Source of the DNA: Pseudomonas graminis
GTDB lineage: Bacteria > Pseudomonadota > Gammaproteobacteria > Pseudomonadales > Pseudomonadaceae
Assembly (NCBI RefSeq): GCF_001705435.1
Contig: NZ_MDEN01000055.1
Coordinates: 62,001-126,000, forward strand
Reading direction: 5' to 3'
DNA length: 64,000 bases
The notes beneath the pieces were generated by a model that did not search any database, was not told the origin of the DNA, and saw nothing but the letters and a program-made list of their open reading frames with translations. Made by a program: the position numbers and the translations under genes. Of this stretch, positions 15,536 to 25,300 are shown in pieces. Numbering within the stretch: the stretch's first letter is position 1; every line of letters begins with the position of its first letter.

Positions 15536-16642
15536 TCAGCTGCGGTGGGGCGCCGGCTGCTGCTGCGTCAGGCAGTGAATGTTGCCTCCACCCAGCAACA
15601 TTTCGCGGCCCGGGACCATGACCACCTCGTGTTCAGGGAACAGCTGCTGGAGAATCTGGCGGGCCGTGTCATCCATCGGATCGTCGAAACACGGGGCAAT
15701 GATGCCGCCGTTGACGATCAGGAAGTTCACGTAGGAACCCGCAAGGCGCACCGATGGGTTGCGCTCCTGACTGCCGTGCACCTGATCCACCCCGGCGCAC
15801 TCTTCTTCGGTGGCAAACAGCGGGCCCGGGATCGGCATCTTGTGCACGACGAACGGGCGTCCCTTGGCGTCGCGGGCGTTTTCCAGCACCGCCATGGCCG
15901 CCTGGCAACGCGGGAAATTGGGGTCTTTCGGATCATCTGTCCAGGCGAGTAACACTTCACCGGGACGCACGTAGCAGCAGAAGTTATCCACATGCCCGTC
16001 GGTCTCGTCGTTGTACAGACCGTCCGGCAGCCAGATGATCTTCTCGACCGACAGGTGATCGCGCAGCACGGCTTCGATGTCGTCGCGGGACAGATGCGGG
16101 TTGCGATTGCGATTGAGCAGGCATTCTTCGGTGGTGATCAGCGTGCCCTCGCCATCGACGTGGATCGAGCCGCCTTCCAGCACGAAACCTTCAGTGACGT
16201 AGCGGGGGCAGCGCTCGATTTCCAACACTTTGCTGGCGACCTGTTCATCCAGGTTCCACGGCGCGTACAGCCCGCCGTCGAAACCGCCCCAGGCATTGAA
16301 GCCCCAATTGACTCCACGGACCTCGCCCGCGTCGTTGATGACGAAGGTCGGCCCGCTGTCACGCACCCAGGCGTCGTTGCTGCTGATCTCGACGACGCGA
16401 ATGTTGGGCACATTCAGGCGGGCGCGGGCGTTGTCGTACTGTGCAGCCGAGACGCCGACGGTGACAGGCTCAAACCGGGCGATGGCCTTGGCCACAGCAA
16501 CATGATCGTTCTGCACCGGCTTGCCGCCCAGACGCCAGTTGTCAGGGCGCTCGGGCCAGATCATCCAGGTTTGCGTCTGCGGCGCCCACTCGGCAGGCAT
16601 ATAGAAACCATCGGCGCGGGGGGTGCTGTTGAGAGTGGTCAC
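15536..16642 (-). CDS. aguA: Agmatine deiminase
   Basis: 368 aa, the usual length of Pseudomonas AguA. GTG 16642 is the chosen start: the protein then begins [18 protein letters not shown], as in the family, with GGAG upstream. It hydrolyses agmatine to N-carbamoylputrescine plus ammonia in arginine decarboxylase-derived polyamine synthesis. Visible motifs are [59 protein letters not shown] and the C-terminal [13 protein letters not shown] with the active-site Cys. The usual partner aguB is not adjacent. Two matching palindromes lie in its upstream region (16704-16779). Confidence 0.96.
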   Translation of the reverse strand: MTTLNSTPRADGFYMPAEWAPQTQTWMIWPERPDNWRLGGKPVQNDHVAVAKAIARFEPVTVGVSAAQYDNARARLNVPNIRVVEISSNDAWVRDSGPTFVINDAGEVRGVNWGFNAWGGFDGGLYAPWNLDEQVASKVLEIERCPRYVTEGFVLEGGSIHVDGEGTLITTEECLLNRNRNPHLSRDDIEAVLRDHLSVEKIIWLPDGLYNDETDGHVDNFCCYVRPGEVLLAWTDDPKDPNFPRCQAAMAVLENARDAKGRPFVVHKMPIPGPLFATEEECAGVDQVHGSQERNPSVRLAGSYVNFLIVNGGIIAPCFDDPMDDTARQILQQLFPEHEVVMVPGREMLLGGGNIHCLTQQQPAPHRS

Positions 16643-16703
16643 AGTAATCAGAACTCCATGAAACGACGAGGGCGTCTGCGGCAAAAGAAGACAGACGTTA
16701 TAG

Positions 16704-16779
16704 ACGATAAAAATCGGATTTAAAAACACTAATCAAGCAATCGGCGCAGATCCGGGCATCTAACGCCGATATATATCGG
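16704..16779. promoter_or_regulatory. Two related palindromes upstream of aguA (operator-like)
   Basis: CCGATATATATCGG (16766-16779) is a perfect 14-nt palindrome. ACGATAAAAATCGG (16704-16717) shares both half-sites, 62 nt away. Their place between aguA and the upstream gene suggests binding sites for a dimeric regulator. The protein is unknown. Confidence 0.5.
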
Positions 16780-16812
16780 AATAAAGTCCAATCGTGACGG
16801 ATAAGAGCCCAC

Positions 16813-19728
16813 TCAGCTCTCCAGTTCGCTGAGCACCTTCGACACGCTGTCGACAAAGAAGTCCACGCTTCGCCGGGTGGTGACCATGGGCGGCTTGATC
16901 TTGAGAACATTCAGATAATCCCCCGTAGGTTGCATGAAGATCCCCAGCTCACGGAGACGATCACACAGGTAGGTCGTTTCCTCGGTTGCAGGCTCCAGCG
17001 TCTCTCGATTGCGGACCAGTTCAAGCCCCAGATAGAACCCCGAACCATGGACGGCCCCGGCCAGCGGATGTTTGTCGATCAGCGCCAGCAGGCGTTCCTT
17101 GAAATAGCCGCCAACCACTTGGGCGTTTTCCCACAGCTTTTCTTCTTCCATGACGTCGAGCACCGCCATGCCGATGCGGCAACTCACCGGGCTGCCACCG
17201 GACGACGAAAAGAAATAGCCCTCAGCCTCCAGCGCTTCAGCGATTTCGCGACGGGTGATAACGGCGCCGAGGGGATGACCGTTGCCCATGCCTTTGGCCA
17301 TCGTAATGATATCCGGCACTACGCCCTGCTCTTCGAAGCCCCAGAAGGAGTGACCGAGACGGCCATACCCCACCTGCACTTCATCGGCGATGCACACGCC
17401 GCCCTGGGCGCGGACTTTGTCGTAGACCTGCTGCAAATAGCCCGGCGGCAGCGAGATTCCGCCGGCGTTGCCGTACACCGGTTCACAGATGAAACCCGCC
17501 ACTTGCCGCCCCTGCTCGGCCATCGCAGTCAGATGCGCGTCCACGCTGCGCAGGTAGAACGGTGTGCTGTCCGCGCCACGAAACTCACCGCGATACGTGT
17601 TGGGCGCAACCACGGGATGCACCCAATCCGGGCGCGTGCTCAGCGCTTGCGGGTTGTCGGCGATGGACGTCGAAATGGCATCGGTCGCCACCGACCAGCC
17701 GTGATAAGCCTCCAGCACGCTCAAGACATCGCGCCCGCCGCTGTAGGCCCAGGCCAGACGAATCGCCAGGTCATTCGCCTCGGTGCCGCTGTTCACCAGA
17801 AACACCCGATCCATCCCGGCGGGCGCCAGCTTCAGCAGGCGCTCTGAAAACTCGGCGATCGCCGCGTAATGAAAGCGTGAGTTGGTATTGAGCAGCGACC
17901 ACTGCCGCGCGGCGACTTGGGCCATGCGTGGATGACCATGACCGAGCACCGCGACGTTGTTGAGCATGTCCAGGTAAGAACGGCCTTGCATGTCGATCAG
18001 GTGGTTGCGCCAGCCGCGCTCGATCTGCGGCGGGGCCTGGTAATAATGCTTTTGGGACCGAGCAAAACTGGCATCGCGACGGGCAAGCAGCGCAGCAGAA
18101 TCTGCCAACGTCGGCGCATCGCAATCGAAACCCAGCAGCCCTTTGGGTGACGGACACAACGCACGCCAGGCTGCGGCTCGCGAAGGCGCAGTGAACAGCG
18201 GCGGGCTCACGTCCGGCTCCGAACACAGCTGCACGATCAACGCGCCGCCGCCCTGCCCGATCACGTCGCCCGCGCCGAACTCGACACCGGCGTCAAAGTC
18301 AGAGCGCACGCCCCACAGACGCAGATTCACTTCGGCGCCCACCAACTGCAACGCGCCGTCGGCCGTGTGACGCAGGCTGCCGGCAAATGGCGCATGAACA
18401 GCGGTGCCATGGGGGATCTGCAATTCGGTATGCAGCGCGAAGGTGTCCGGCTCTTTTGCACTGTCTGGCAGGGTGCGGGACAGCCGGTATTCGCCATAGC
18501 GACTGGCGGCCAGACCATGTTCGGCCGCCTCTTTCAGCAGTTGCTCGTCGATGCCGCTTTGTTCCCAGTTGCCCGCGACGAAATGCTCGCTGAGCACACC
18601 CAGATCGACCAAAGCAAAACCCTGCCCGCTCAAGCTCGGCAACAGCGGCGAGAACGGCTCGGCCTCTTTGTCCGCTTCCCATTCACCCACCGCGTCGAGA
18701 ATCGCCGCTTCCATCAACGCAATCGGCACGGAAGTGGCGACGTCGAAGATGTTCCACTCGCTGGCCAGATTGGCCTGGATGTAAGCATTGTCCGGTTCAA
18801 TGCTCGCCTGTTGCTCGCTGCTCAAGACCAGTACGGCCGAGCGCGCCACGATCAATGGCCACAGCGCCAGCAGTTCCTCGCTTTGAAGCGGGTTGATCCG
18901 GTGATAGGCCTGAATGGCGGGAAGGATGAAAAACGGATCGCCCTCGGCATGGTGCAGCAGCGCGGCGCAGGTCACCGAGAGGTCAGCGATGCGCCACGTG
19001 CGCACCAGATCACCAAAGTCGATCAGCCCTTGAAGCTGCCACTGGCGATGGGCATCTCTCGCCCAGACCACGTTGTACTCGGTGATGTCCATGTGAATGG
19101 CCTGCACCGGCAGCGACGCCACCAGCGGCAGCAAATAGGCCTGGGCCTGCTCGGCGGCCTCGGCGATACAGGCGCGCTTGTCGGCATCGGCGATGACCGG
19201 GAGCAGGTGCTCGATCAACGCGAAGGCGTGACGCGGGTCCCACTGCAACACACGGTCCAGGCCTGGGTGCTCGAACCCGGCCAGCGCCACGTCGACACGG
19301 GCACAGAGCTGCGCCAATCCGGTCACGATGTGCCGGTTCAGATGCGCGACGTGAGCCAGTGACTGCCCGTCGATAAACTCCAGAACGCGCAGGTGCACGG
19401 CATTGCCGTTGTGCTCGACGGACAGCAAGTCCTCACCCTTCAGCGCCGGCATCACTGCCGGAACGCGCATTTGCGGCGCAGCGCCCAGATGCCGCAACGC
19501 TGCATGTTGCGCGGCAAGTTCGGTGGCTGAGTAAGCACCGTGGCAGATCTTCAGGACGAAACGTCGCCCGTCATCGCAGTCCAGCAGGAAGTTTCGGTCT
19601 TGATGGCTGCCCAACGCCTTCAACGTCCCCGACAGCCCGTAATACGTCGTCAGCCATTCGGCGGCCTGCGCGGCGTCGACGTCCGGGCATGGCAGGCTGG
19701 AGCGACGAATCAAAGTGTCGAGCGACAT
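16813..19728 (-). CDS. APH kinase / M23-like / class III aminotransferase fusion protein
   Basis: 971 aa from ATG 19728. Residues about 25-330 form an aminoglycoside-phosphotransferase-like kinase fold: H212-M-D214-ITEY-N219 and D237-FGD match the HxDxxxxN and metal-binding motifs. A central M23/lipoyl-like segment (about 410-510, LQIPHGTAVHAPFAGSL) lacks the complete metallopeptidase ligands. The C-terminal 400 residues are a PLP class III aminotransferase with NSGTEANDLAIRLAW, ADEVQVGYGRLG and Schiff-base Lys K812 in MAKGMGNGHPLG. Homologues resemble ethanolamine-phosphate phospholyase (AGXT2L). A plausible logic is kinase phosphorylation of an amino alcohol followed by PLP chemistry. The substrate is unknown. 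Confidence 0.85.
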   Translation of the reverse strand: MSLDTLIRRSSLPCPDVDAAQAAEWLTTYYGLSGTLKALGSHQDRNFLLDCDDGRRFVLKICHGAYSATELAAQHAALRHLGAAPQMRVPAVMPALKGEDLLSVEHNGNAVHLRVLEFIDGQSLAHVAHLNRHIVTGLAQLCARVDVALAGFEHPGLDRVLQWDPRHAFALIEHLLPVIADADKRACIAEAAEQAQAYLLPLVASLPVQAIHMDITEYNVVWARDAHRQWQLQGLIDFGDLVRTWRIADLSVTCAALLHHAEGDPFFILPAIQAYHRINPLQSEELLALWPLIVARSAVLVLSSEQQASIEPDNAYIQANLASEWNIFDVATSVPIALMEAAILDAVGEWEADKEAEPFSPLLPSLSGQGFALVDLGVLSEHFVAGNWEQSGIDEQLLKEAAEHGLAASRYGEYRLSRTLPDSAKEPDTFALHTELQIPHGTAVHAPFAGSLRHTADGALQLVGAEVNLRLWGVRSDFDAGVEFGAGDVIGQGGGALIVQLCSEPDVSPPLFTAPSRAAAWRALCPSPKGLLGFDCDAPTLADSAALLARRDASFARSQKHYYQAPPQIERGWRNHLIDMQGRSYLDMLNNVAVLGHGHPRMAQVAARQWSLLNTNSRFHYAAIAEFSERLLKLAPAGMDRVFLVNSGTEANDLAIRLAWAYSGGRDVLSVLEAYHGWSVATDAISTSIADNPQALSTRPDWVHPVVAPNTYRGEFRGADSTPFYLRSVDAHLTAMAEQGRQVAGFICEPVYGNAGGISLPPGYLQQVYDKVRAQGGVCIADEVQVGYGRLGHSFWGFEEQGVVPDIITMAKGMGNGHPLGAVITRREIAEALEAEGYFFSSSGGSPVSCRIGMAVLDVMEEEKLWENAQVVGGYFKERLLALIDKHPLAGAVHGSGFYLGLELVRNRETLEPATEETTYLCDRLRELGIFMQPTGDYLNVLKIKPPMVTTRRSVDFFVDSVSKVLSELES

Positions 19729-20024
19729 GGAGGGAGTCCTGAGAGATAAAGGCACGCCGACAATATCGCCAGTTGCGCGACCGTTAAGCAACCCCGCGAC
19801 CTGCGACAGTCAAGAAATGCCTTGAGAGACCGATAGATAGGCCAGGCGTTAAACTCGTGCAACACCTGCGGCGGTTTAATGGCGCTAATTACGATGGGCC
19901 ATCAATTAATATCATCGCTCGTCGGTGGATTGCTTCTTGCGCCAGTCAGCAAGGCCCCACAAGCTATGCTCCATCGTCCTACGCCTTTATCGTCTTACGT
20001 CTTTCCAGGGAAGAAGGTTTATCC
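19729..20024. other. Divergent promoter region, fusion gene / rfb operon
   Basis: About 296 bases between divergent starts. It must contain promoters for both directions, but no convincing -35/-10 pair or palindrome was found. Confidence 0.4.
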
Positions 20025-21104
20025 ATGCGAATACTTGTTACCGGTGGCGCCGGCTTCATCGGCTCTGCGCTGATCCGTCATCTGATCAACAACACCGATC
20101 ACGACGTTCTCAATTTCGACAAGCTGACCTACGCCGGCAATCTTGAGTCGCTGCAGAGCATCGCCACGAACACTCGGTATGAGTTCGTGCAACAGGACAT
20201 CGTTGATCAGGCCGCAGTGAGTAAAGTCCTCACGCGCTTCAAGCCTGACGCGATCATGCACCTGGCGGCTGAATCCCACGTTGACCGCTCGATTGACGGA
20301 CCGTCGGAATTCATTCAGACCAACATCGTCGGCACCTACAGCCTGCTGGAAGCGACTCGCAGCTATTGGCTGACCTTGCCCGACGCCGAGCGCGCCGCCT
20401 TCCGCTTTCACCACATCTCCACTGACGAAGTGTATGGCGACCTGCACGGCGTGGACGACCTGTTCACCGAAACCACGCCCTACGCGCCAAGCTCGCCGTA
20501 CTCGGCCAGCAAAGCGGCGTCGGACCATCTGGTTCGTGCCTGGCAGCGCACCTACGGGCTGCCGGTGGTTGTCACCAACTGCTCGAACAACTACGGCCCG
20601 TTCCATTTCCCCGAGAAGCTCATCCCGCTGGTGATTCTCAACGCCCTGGCCGGGAAGCCGCTGCCGGTGTACGGCAACGGCCTGCAAGTGCGTGACTGGC
20701 TGTTCGTCGAAGATCACGCCCGCGCACTGCTCAAAGTGGTAACCGAGGGCAAGGTCGGCGAGACCTACAACATTGGCGGCCACAACGAACAAAAGAACAT
20801 CGACGTCGTGCGCGGCATCTGCGCGCTGCTCGAAGAGCTGGCGCCGGAACAGCGCAAAGGCGTGGCGAACTACGCGGACCTGATCACCTACGTGACCGAC
20901 CGCCCCGGCCATGACATGCGCTACGCCATCGACGCCAGCAAAATCGAACGCGAACTGGGCTGGACACCGGAAGAGACATTCGAATCCGGCCTGCGCAAAA
21001 CCGTGCAGTGGTATCTCGACAACCTTGAATGGTGCCGCAACGTGCAAGACGGCAGTTATCAGGGCGAACGCCTGGGCACCAACGTGAAGGAACTGATTGC
21101 ATGA
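20025..21104 (+). CDS. rfbB: dTDP-glucose 4,6-dehydratase
   Basis: 359 aa, the first enzyme of dTDP-rhamnose formation from dTDP-glucose, NAD-dependent. ATG 20025 is chosen since the protein then starts [16 protein letters not shown] and AGAAGG precedes it. The extended SDR motifs are visible: [31 protein letters not shown] and Y-S-A-S-K. First gene of the four-gene operon, overlapping rfbA by 4 nt. Confidence 0.97.
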   Translation: MRILVTGGAGFIGSALIRHLINNTDHDVLNFDKLTYAGNLESLQSIATNTRYEFVQQDIVDQAAVSKVLTRFKPDAIMHLAAESHVDRSIDGPSEFIQTNIVGTYSLLEATRSYWLTLPDAERAAFRFHHISTDEVYGDLHGVDDLFTETTPYAPSSPYSASKAASDHLVRAWQRTYGLPVVVTNCSNNYGPFHFPEKLIPLVILNALAGKPLPVYGNGLQVRDWLFVEDHARALLKVVTEGKVGETYNIGGHNEQKNIDVVRGICALLEELAPEQRKGVANYADLITYVTDRPGHDMRYAIDASKIERELGWTPEETFESGLRKTVQWYLDNLEWCRNVQDGSYQGERLGTNVKELIA

Positions 21105-21976
21105 CTAAAGGAATTGTTCTGGCCGGCGGCTCTGGCACGCGCCTGCACCCGATCACCCTCGGGGTCTCCAAACAGCTGTTGCCGATCTACGACAAGCCGA
21201 TGATCTATTACCCGATCTCGGTGCTGATGCTGGCCGGGATCAAAGACATTCTGGTCATCTCGACGCCGCTGGACCTGCCGCAATACAAGGCGCTGCTGGG
21301 TGACGGCAGTCAGTTCGGCGTGCACTTTCATTACAAGGAGCAACCGAAGCCGGACGGCCTCGCGCAGGCATTCCTGATTGGCGAAGAATTCATCGGCGAT
21401 GACTCGGTGTGCCTGATTCTGGGCGACAACATCTTCCACGGTCAGCACTTCAGCGAGCAGCTCAAGCGTGCGGCGGACAACACCTCTGGCGCGACCGTGT
21501 TTGGCTACTGGGTCAAGGACCCGGAGCGTTTCGGCGTGATCGATTTCGACGAGCACGGCCATGCGCTGTCCATCGAAGAGAAGCCCAAGGCGCCTAAATC
21601 GAGCTACGCCGTGACGGGTTTGTACTTCTACGACAATGAAGTCATTCAGATCGCCAAGGACGTCAAGCCGTCCCCGCGCGGCGAGCTGGAGATCACCGAC
21701 GTCAACAACGCCTACCTCAAGCGCGGCGACCTGCGCGTCGAGCGCTTTGGCCGCGGCTTCGCCTGGCTCGACACGGGTACCCATGACAGCCTGCTGGACG
21801 CGTCGCAGTACGTGCAAACCATCGAGCATCGTCAGGGCCTGAAAGTCGCGTGCCTGGAAGAAATCGCTTTCCAGAACGGCTGGATTGACCGCGCTCACCT
21901 GTTGAACAGGGCTGACTATTTCGGCAAGACCGGCTACGGTCAGTACCTGTTCAAGATCGCAGGGGAAAGTCAGTGA
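21101..21976 (+). CDS. rfbA: Glucose-1-phosphate thymidylyltransferase
   Basis: 291 aa. It joins glucose-1-phosphate and dTTP to give dTDP-glucose. ATG 21101 overlaps the rfbB stop. The nucleotidyl-transferase signature [22 protein letters not shown] is at the N-terminus, followed by [19 protein letters not shown] and [10 protein letters not shown]. The C-terminal [20 protein letters not shown] matches RmlA. Its product feeds rfbB, and RmlA is usually feedback-inhibited by dTDP-rhamnose. Confidence 0.97.
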   Translation: MTKGIVLAGGSGTRLHPITLGVSKQLLPIYDKPMIYYPISVLMLAGIKDILVISTPLDLPQYKALLGDGSQFGVHFHYKEQPKPDGLAQAFLIGEEFIGDDSVCLILGDNIFHGQHFSEQLKRAADNTSGATVFGYWVKDPERFGVIDFDEHGHALSIEEKPKAPKSSYAVTGLYFYDNEVIQIAKDVKPSPRGELEITDVNNAYLKRGDLRVERFGRGFAWLDTGTHDSLLDASQYVQTIEHRQGLKVACLEEIAFQNGWIDRAHLLNRADYFGKTGYGQYLFKIAGESQ

Positions 21977-22518
21977 AAGTGGTTGCCAGCAAGTTGCCTG
22001 AAGTCCTCATCATCGAACCCAAAGTGTTCGGCGATGAGCGTGGCTTCTTCTACGAAAGTTTCAACGCCCGGGCCTTCGCCGAGGCCACCGGCGTCGCCGA
22101 TCAGTTCGTGCAGGACAATCACTCGCGCTCGCAAAAAGGCGTCCTGCGCGGGCTGCATTACCAGATCGAAAACCCGCAGGGCAAACTGGTGCGCGTGACC
22201 GCTGGCCGCGTGCTGGACATCGCCGTCGACATCCGTCGCAGCTCCCCGCAGTTCGGCCAGTGGTTCGGTCTGGAGCTGTCTGCCGAGAACGCTCGTCAGC
22301 TGTGGATTCCCAAGGGTTTCGCCCACGGCTTCGTGGTGTTGAGCGACTACGCCGAGTTCCTCTACAAGACCACCGACTACTACACGCCGTCGGCCGAGCG
22401 CTGCATTCGCTGGGACGATCCCGAGCTGGGCATCGACTGGGGCTTGAGCGAAGCGCCTCAACTGTCGGCCAAGGATCAGGTCGGCAAGCTCTTGAAAGAC
22501 GCGGACCTGTTTCCGTGA
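21973..22518 (+). CDS. rfbC: dTDP-4-dehydrorhamnose 3,5-epimerase
   Basis: 181 aa from GTG 21973 overlapping the rfbA stop (GTGA). Cupin-fold epimerase with the motifs [34 protein letters not shown] (catalytic His in GLH) and [14 protein letters not shown]. It acts on the RfbB product before reduction by RfbD. Tight coupling with its neighbours is maintained. Confidence 0.97.
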   Translation: MKVVASKLPEVLIIEPKVFGDERGFFYESFNARAFAEATGVADQFVQDNHSRSQKGVLRGLHYQIENPQGKLVRVTAGRVLDIAVDIRRSSPQFGQWFGLELSAENARQLWIPKGFAHGFVVLSDYAEFLYKTTDYYTPSAERCIRWDDPELGIDWGLSEAPQLSAKDQVGKLLKDADLFP

Positions 22519-23396
22519 GCGCGCCGCTGCGGATTCTGATCAGCGGGCAACAGGGCCAGGTGTCCCAGGCGCTGCAGCAACGCCTGCAGAACATGGGCGA
22601 GCTGATCGTGCTGGGTCGCGATCAGCTGGATTTGAGTCAGCCGGAATCCATCCGCCCGGTGGTTCGCGACATCAAGCCTGACCTGATCATCAACGCTGCC
22701 GCACACACGGCGGTGGATCAGGCCGAAAGCGAGCCGGACCTGGCCTTCGCCATTAACGCGACGTCTCCCGGTGTGTTTGCTGAAGAAGCCGCCGCGCTGG
22801 GCATTCCGCTGATTCACTATTCCACCGACTATGTGTTCGACGGCAGCAAGGCCGGCGCGTGGGTTGAATCGGACGCGCCTAACCCGCTGGGCGTCTACGG
22901 CAGCAGCAAGCTGGCGGGCGAGCGGGCCATCGCCGCAGCGGGCGGGCAGCACCTGATTTTGCGCACGAGCTGGGTGTATTCCCTGACCGGGCGCAACTTT
23001 CTGCTGACCATGCAGCGCTTGCTCCAAGACCGCGAGAAGCTGTCGATTGTTGCCGACCAGATCGGCGCACCCACCTGGGCCGGCACCATCGCCGCCAGCA
23101 CCGGCGCGCTGATTGAACGCTGGCGCGATGGGGCGCCGGGCGCCTGGGGTGTTTATCACCTGACCGCCAGCGGCGAGACGTCCTGGTTCGGGTTCGCTGA
23201 AGCGATCGGTCAGCAATTGATCAACAGCGGCAAACCCTGCGCAGTACTTGAGCCGATTGCTTCAAGCGCGTACCCGACGCCGGCCGCACGTCCGCTCAAT
23301 TCACGCCTGGATTGCAGCCTGTTGCAGCGCGAGTGGGGTGTCAGCCAGCCCGACTGGCACGATGCGTTGCTGGAGTGCTTAGCGCAGCAGCGGTAG
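22515..23396 (+). CDS. rfbD: dTDP-4-dehydrorhamnose reductase
   Basis: 293 aa. GTG 22515 overlaps the rfbC stop (GTGA) and gives the family start APLRILISGQQGQVSQAL. It is an NAD(P)H-dependent reductase finishing dTDP-L-rhamnose. It holds the glycine-rich loop ISGQQGQVS, NAAAHTAVDQAE, STDYVFDG and YGSSKLAGE (YxxxK). The upstream-open frame inside rfbC is not protein-like. The order rfbB-A-C-D differs from the rmlBDAC order of P. aeruginosa. Confidence 0.96.
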   Translation: MSAPLRILISGQQGQVSQALQQRLQNMGELIVLGRDQLDLSQPESIRPVVRDIKPDLIINAAAHTAVDQAESEPDLAFAINATSPGVFAEEAAALGIPLIHYSTDYVFDGSKAGAWVESDAPNPLGVYGSSKLAGERAIAAAGGQHLILRTSWVYSLTGRNFLLTMQRLLQDREKLSIVADQIGAPTWAGTIAASTGALIERWRDGAPGAWGVYHLTASGETSWFGFAEAIGQQLINSGKPCAVLEPIASSAYPTPAARPLNSRLDCSLLQREWGVSQPDWHDALLECLAQQR

Positions 23397-23485
23397 GCAT
23401 AATGGGCCGACTCGATGTTGAGCGGCTGCGGAATACTGATTCGTCCGCAACCGCCCTGCATCGCAACGCACCCACCGGCGATTCC

Positions 23486-25300
23486 ATGATCAGCACTAAC
23501 GCCCTTCCCCGCCGTCCTCGCTGGCGCAGCCTTGCCTTGCTGGCGCTGATCCTTGCCCCGCTGTTGTGGCCGCTCGAACGCCTGGCCGAACACTATTACC
23601 GCAATGAGCTGCTGAGCCAGAATCGCCAGACCCTCGACCTGTACGTTGCCAACCTGCTGGGCACGTTGCACCGCTACGAAGTGCTGCCGCAGATTCTCGG
23701 CGACCTGCCTGGCCTGCGCGCCATGCTGGCGAACCCGCAGGACACACAGGCCCAGACCCAGGCGAACGTGCTGCTGATGAACACCGCCAGCCAGACCGGC
23801 GCCGAGGTGATCTACCTGATGGCGCCCAATGGCGAGACCCTCGCTGCGTCGAACTGGGACAAACGCGACAGCTTCGTCGGCCGCAACTTCGCCTTTCGCC
23901 CGTATTTCAGCAACGCCATGGCCGGCAACCTCGGCCGCTTTTTCGGTTTGGGCACGACGTCGGCCAAACGCGGCTACTTCTTCGCCGCCGCCGTGCGCGA
24001 CGGCGATACCGTGATTGGCGTGCTGGTGGTCAAGGTTGATCTGGACCTCACTGAAACGTTGTGGGGCAAGACGCCAGAGCAGTTGCTCGTCACCGACCAC
24101 AACGGCGTGGTGATCCTCACCTCCAACCCCAACTGGCGTTTCCGCGCCACACGCCCGCTCAGCGAGGAAGAAAAGCAGGCCATCGTCGCCATTCAGCCCT
24201 ACCCGACCCGCGATCCGCGCCCGCTGCAGCTGGATGAAAACGGCTGGCTCACGCAAACCCAGCAGATCGACGAAACCGGCTGGAGCGTCAACATCCTCGC
24301 GCCCAAGGTGCTCCTGTCGAGGCCTGTTCGAACCGTCGTGGCGATTGGCGGCGCGGCGTTGCTGGTCTTGATGTTGCTGCTGGGGCTAATGATGCAGAGG
24401 CGCAGGCATTATCTGGATCGCATCAACTTCGAGGCCAAGGCGCGCCGTGAACTGGAAGTGCGAGTCGCCGAGCGGACCTGCGACCTGGAAGGCGTCAACC
24501 AGCGACTGCGCCAGGAAGTGCTCGAACGCGAGCAGGCGCAGCAAGAACTGTTTCGCGCCCAGGACGAACTGGTTCAGGCCGGCAAGCTGTCGGCGCTGGG
24601 CACGATGTCGGCGAGCATCAGCCATGAACTCAATCAGCCACTGGCCGCGATTCGCAGTTACGCCGAAAACGCCGAAGTGCTGCTCGACCATCAGCGCACA
24701 GAGGACGCCCGCGGCAACCTCAAGCTGATCAGCGAACTCACCGGTCGTATGGCCTCGATCATTGCGCACCTGCGCGCCTTCGCAAGGCGCGACCGGCATG
24801 CGCCTGAAAGCGTGGCGTTGCAACCGGCGCTGGACGATGCACTGGCCCTGCTTGCCAAGCGACGGCGAGCGATGGAAGTGGAACTGATTCGTGACCTGCC
24901 CGCCGCCACCTTGTGGGTGCAGGCCGGCGAGACGCGCCTGCGTCAGGTGCTGGGCAATCTGCTGGCGAACGCGCTGGACGCACTGACCGAGAAAGGCCCG
25001 CCGCGCAAGTTGTGGATCAGCGCCGAGTACAACGCCGAGGGTGTCAATCTGTTCATCCGTGACAACGGCCCGGGCTTTTCACAAGAGGCACTGGAGCACG
25101 CCCGCGAGCCGTTCTTCACCACCAAGACACGCACACAGGGACTCGGCCTGGGCCTTGCGATCTGCGATACGCTGATGCGCGCCCTGGGTGGCGAGCTGCT
25201 GTTCGCCAATCACCCGGAAGGCGGCGCGCTGCTGACGTTGCGGATGCGCACCGGCGCCTCGGGCGTCAACCTTCAACCGTCTGAGGACTTATCTGCATGA
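23486..25300 (+). CDS. dctB: C4-dicarboxylate sensor histidine kinase
   Basis: 604 aa from ATG 23486. An earlier ATG at 23402 would add non-family residues. TM1 is at about 15-32, with a periplasmic PAS/Cache-like sensor (ASQTGAEVIYLMAPNGETLAAS; NWDKRDSFVGRNFAFRPYF is typical of DctB) and TM2 near 285-303. A coiled linker leads to a HisKA with SASISHELNQPLAAIRSYAENA and an HATPase with NLLANALDAL and GLGLGLAICDTL. It senses succinate-type dicarboxylates and phosphorylates DctD. It overlaps dctD by 4 nt. The transporter dctA is not in the window. Confidence 0.92.
   Translation: MISTNALPRRPRWRSLALLALILAPLLWPLERLAEHYYRNELLSQNRQTLDLYVANLLGTLHRYEVLPQILGDLPGLRAMLANPQDTQAQTQANVLLMNTASQTGAEVIYLMAPNGETLAASNWDKRDSFVGRNFAFRPYFSNAMAGNLGRFFGLGTTSAKRGYFFAAAVRDGDTVIGVLVVKVDLDLTETLWGKTPEQLLVTDHNGVVILTSNPNWRFRATRPLSEEEKQAIVAIQPYPTRDPRPLQLDENGWLTQTQQIDETGWSVNILAPKVLLSRPVRTVVAIGGAALLVLMLLLGLMMQRRRHYLDRINFEAKARRELEVRVAERTCDLEGVNQRLRQEVLEREQAQQELFRAQDELVQAGKLSALGTMSASISHELNQPLAAIRSYAENAEVLLDHQRTEDARGNLKLISELTGRMASIIAHLRAFARRDRHAPESVALQPALDDALALLAKRRRAMEVELIRDLPAATLWVQAGETRLRQVLGNLLANALDALTEKGPPRKLWISAEYNAEGVNLFIRDNGPGFSQEALEHAREPFFTTKTRTQGLGLGLAICDTLMRALGGELLFANHPEGGALLTLRMRTGASGVNLQPSEDLSA

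Noticed and set aside
20025..23396. rfb operon as part of a transferred O-antigen island
   Set aside because: GC and codon use match the flanking core genes, and no glycosyltransferase or mobile genes accompany it.
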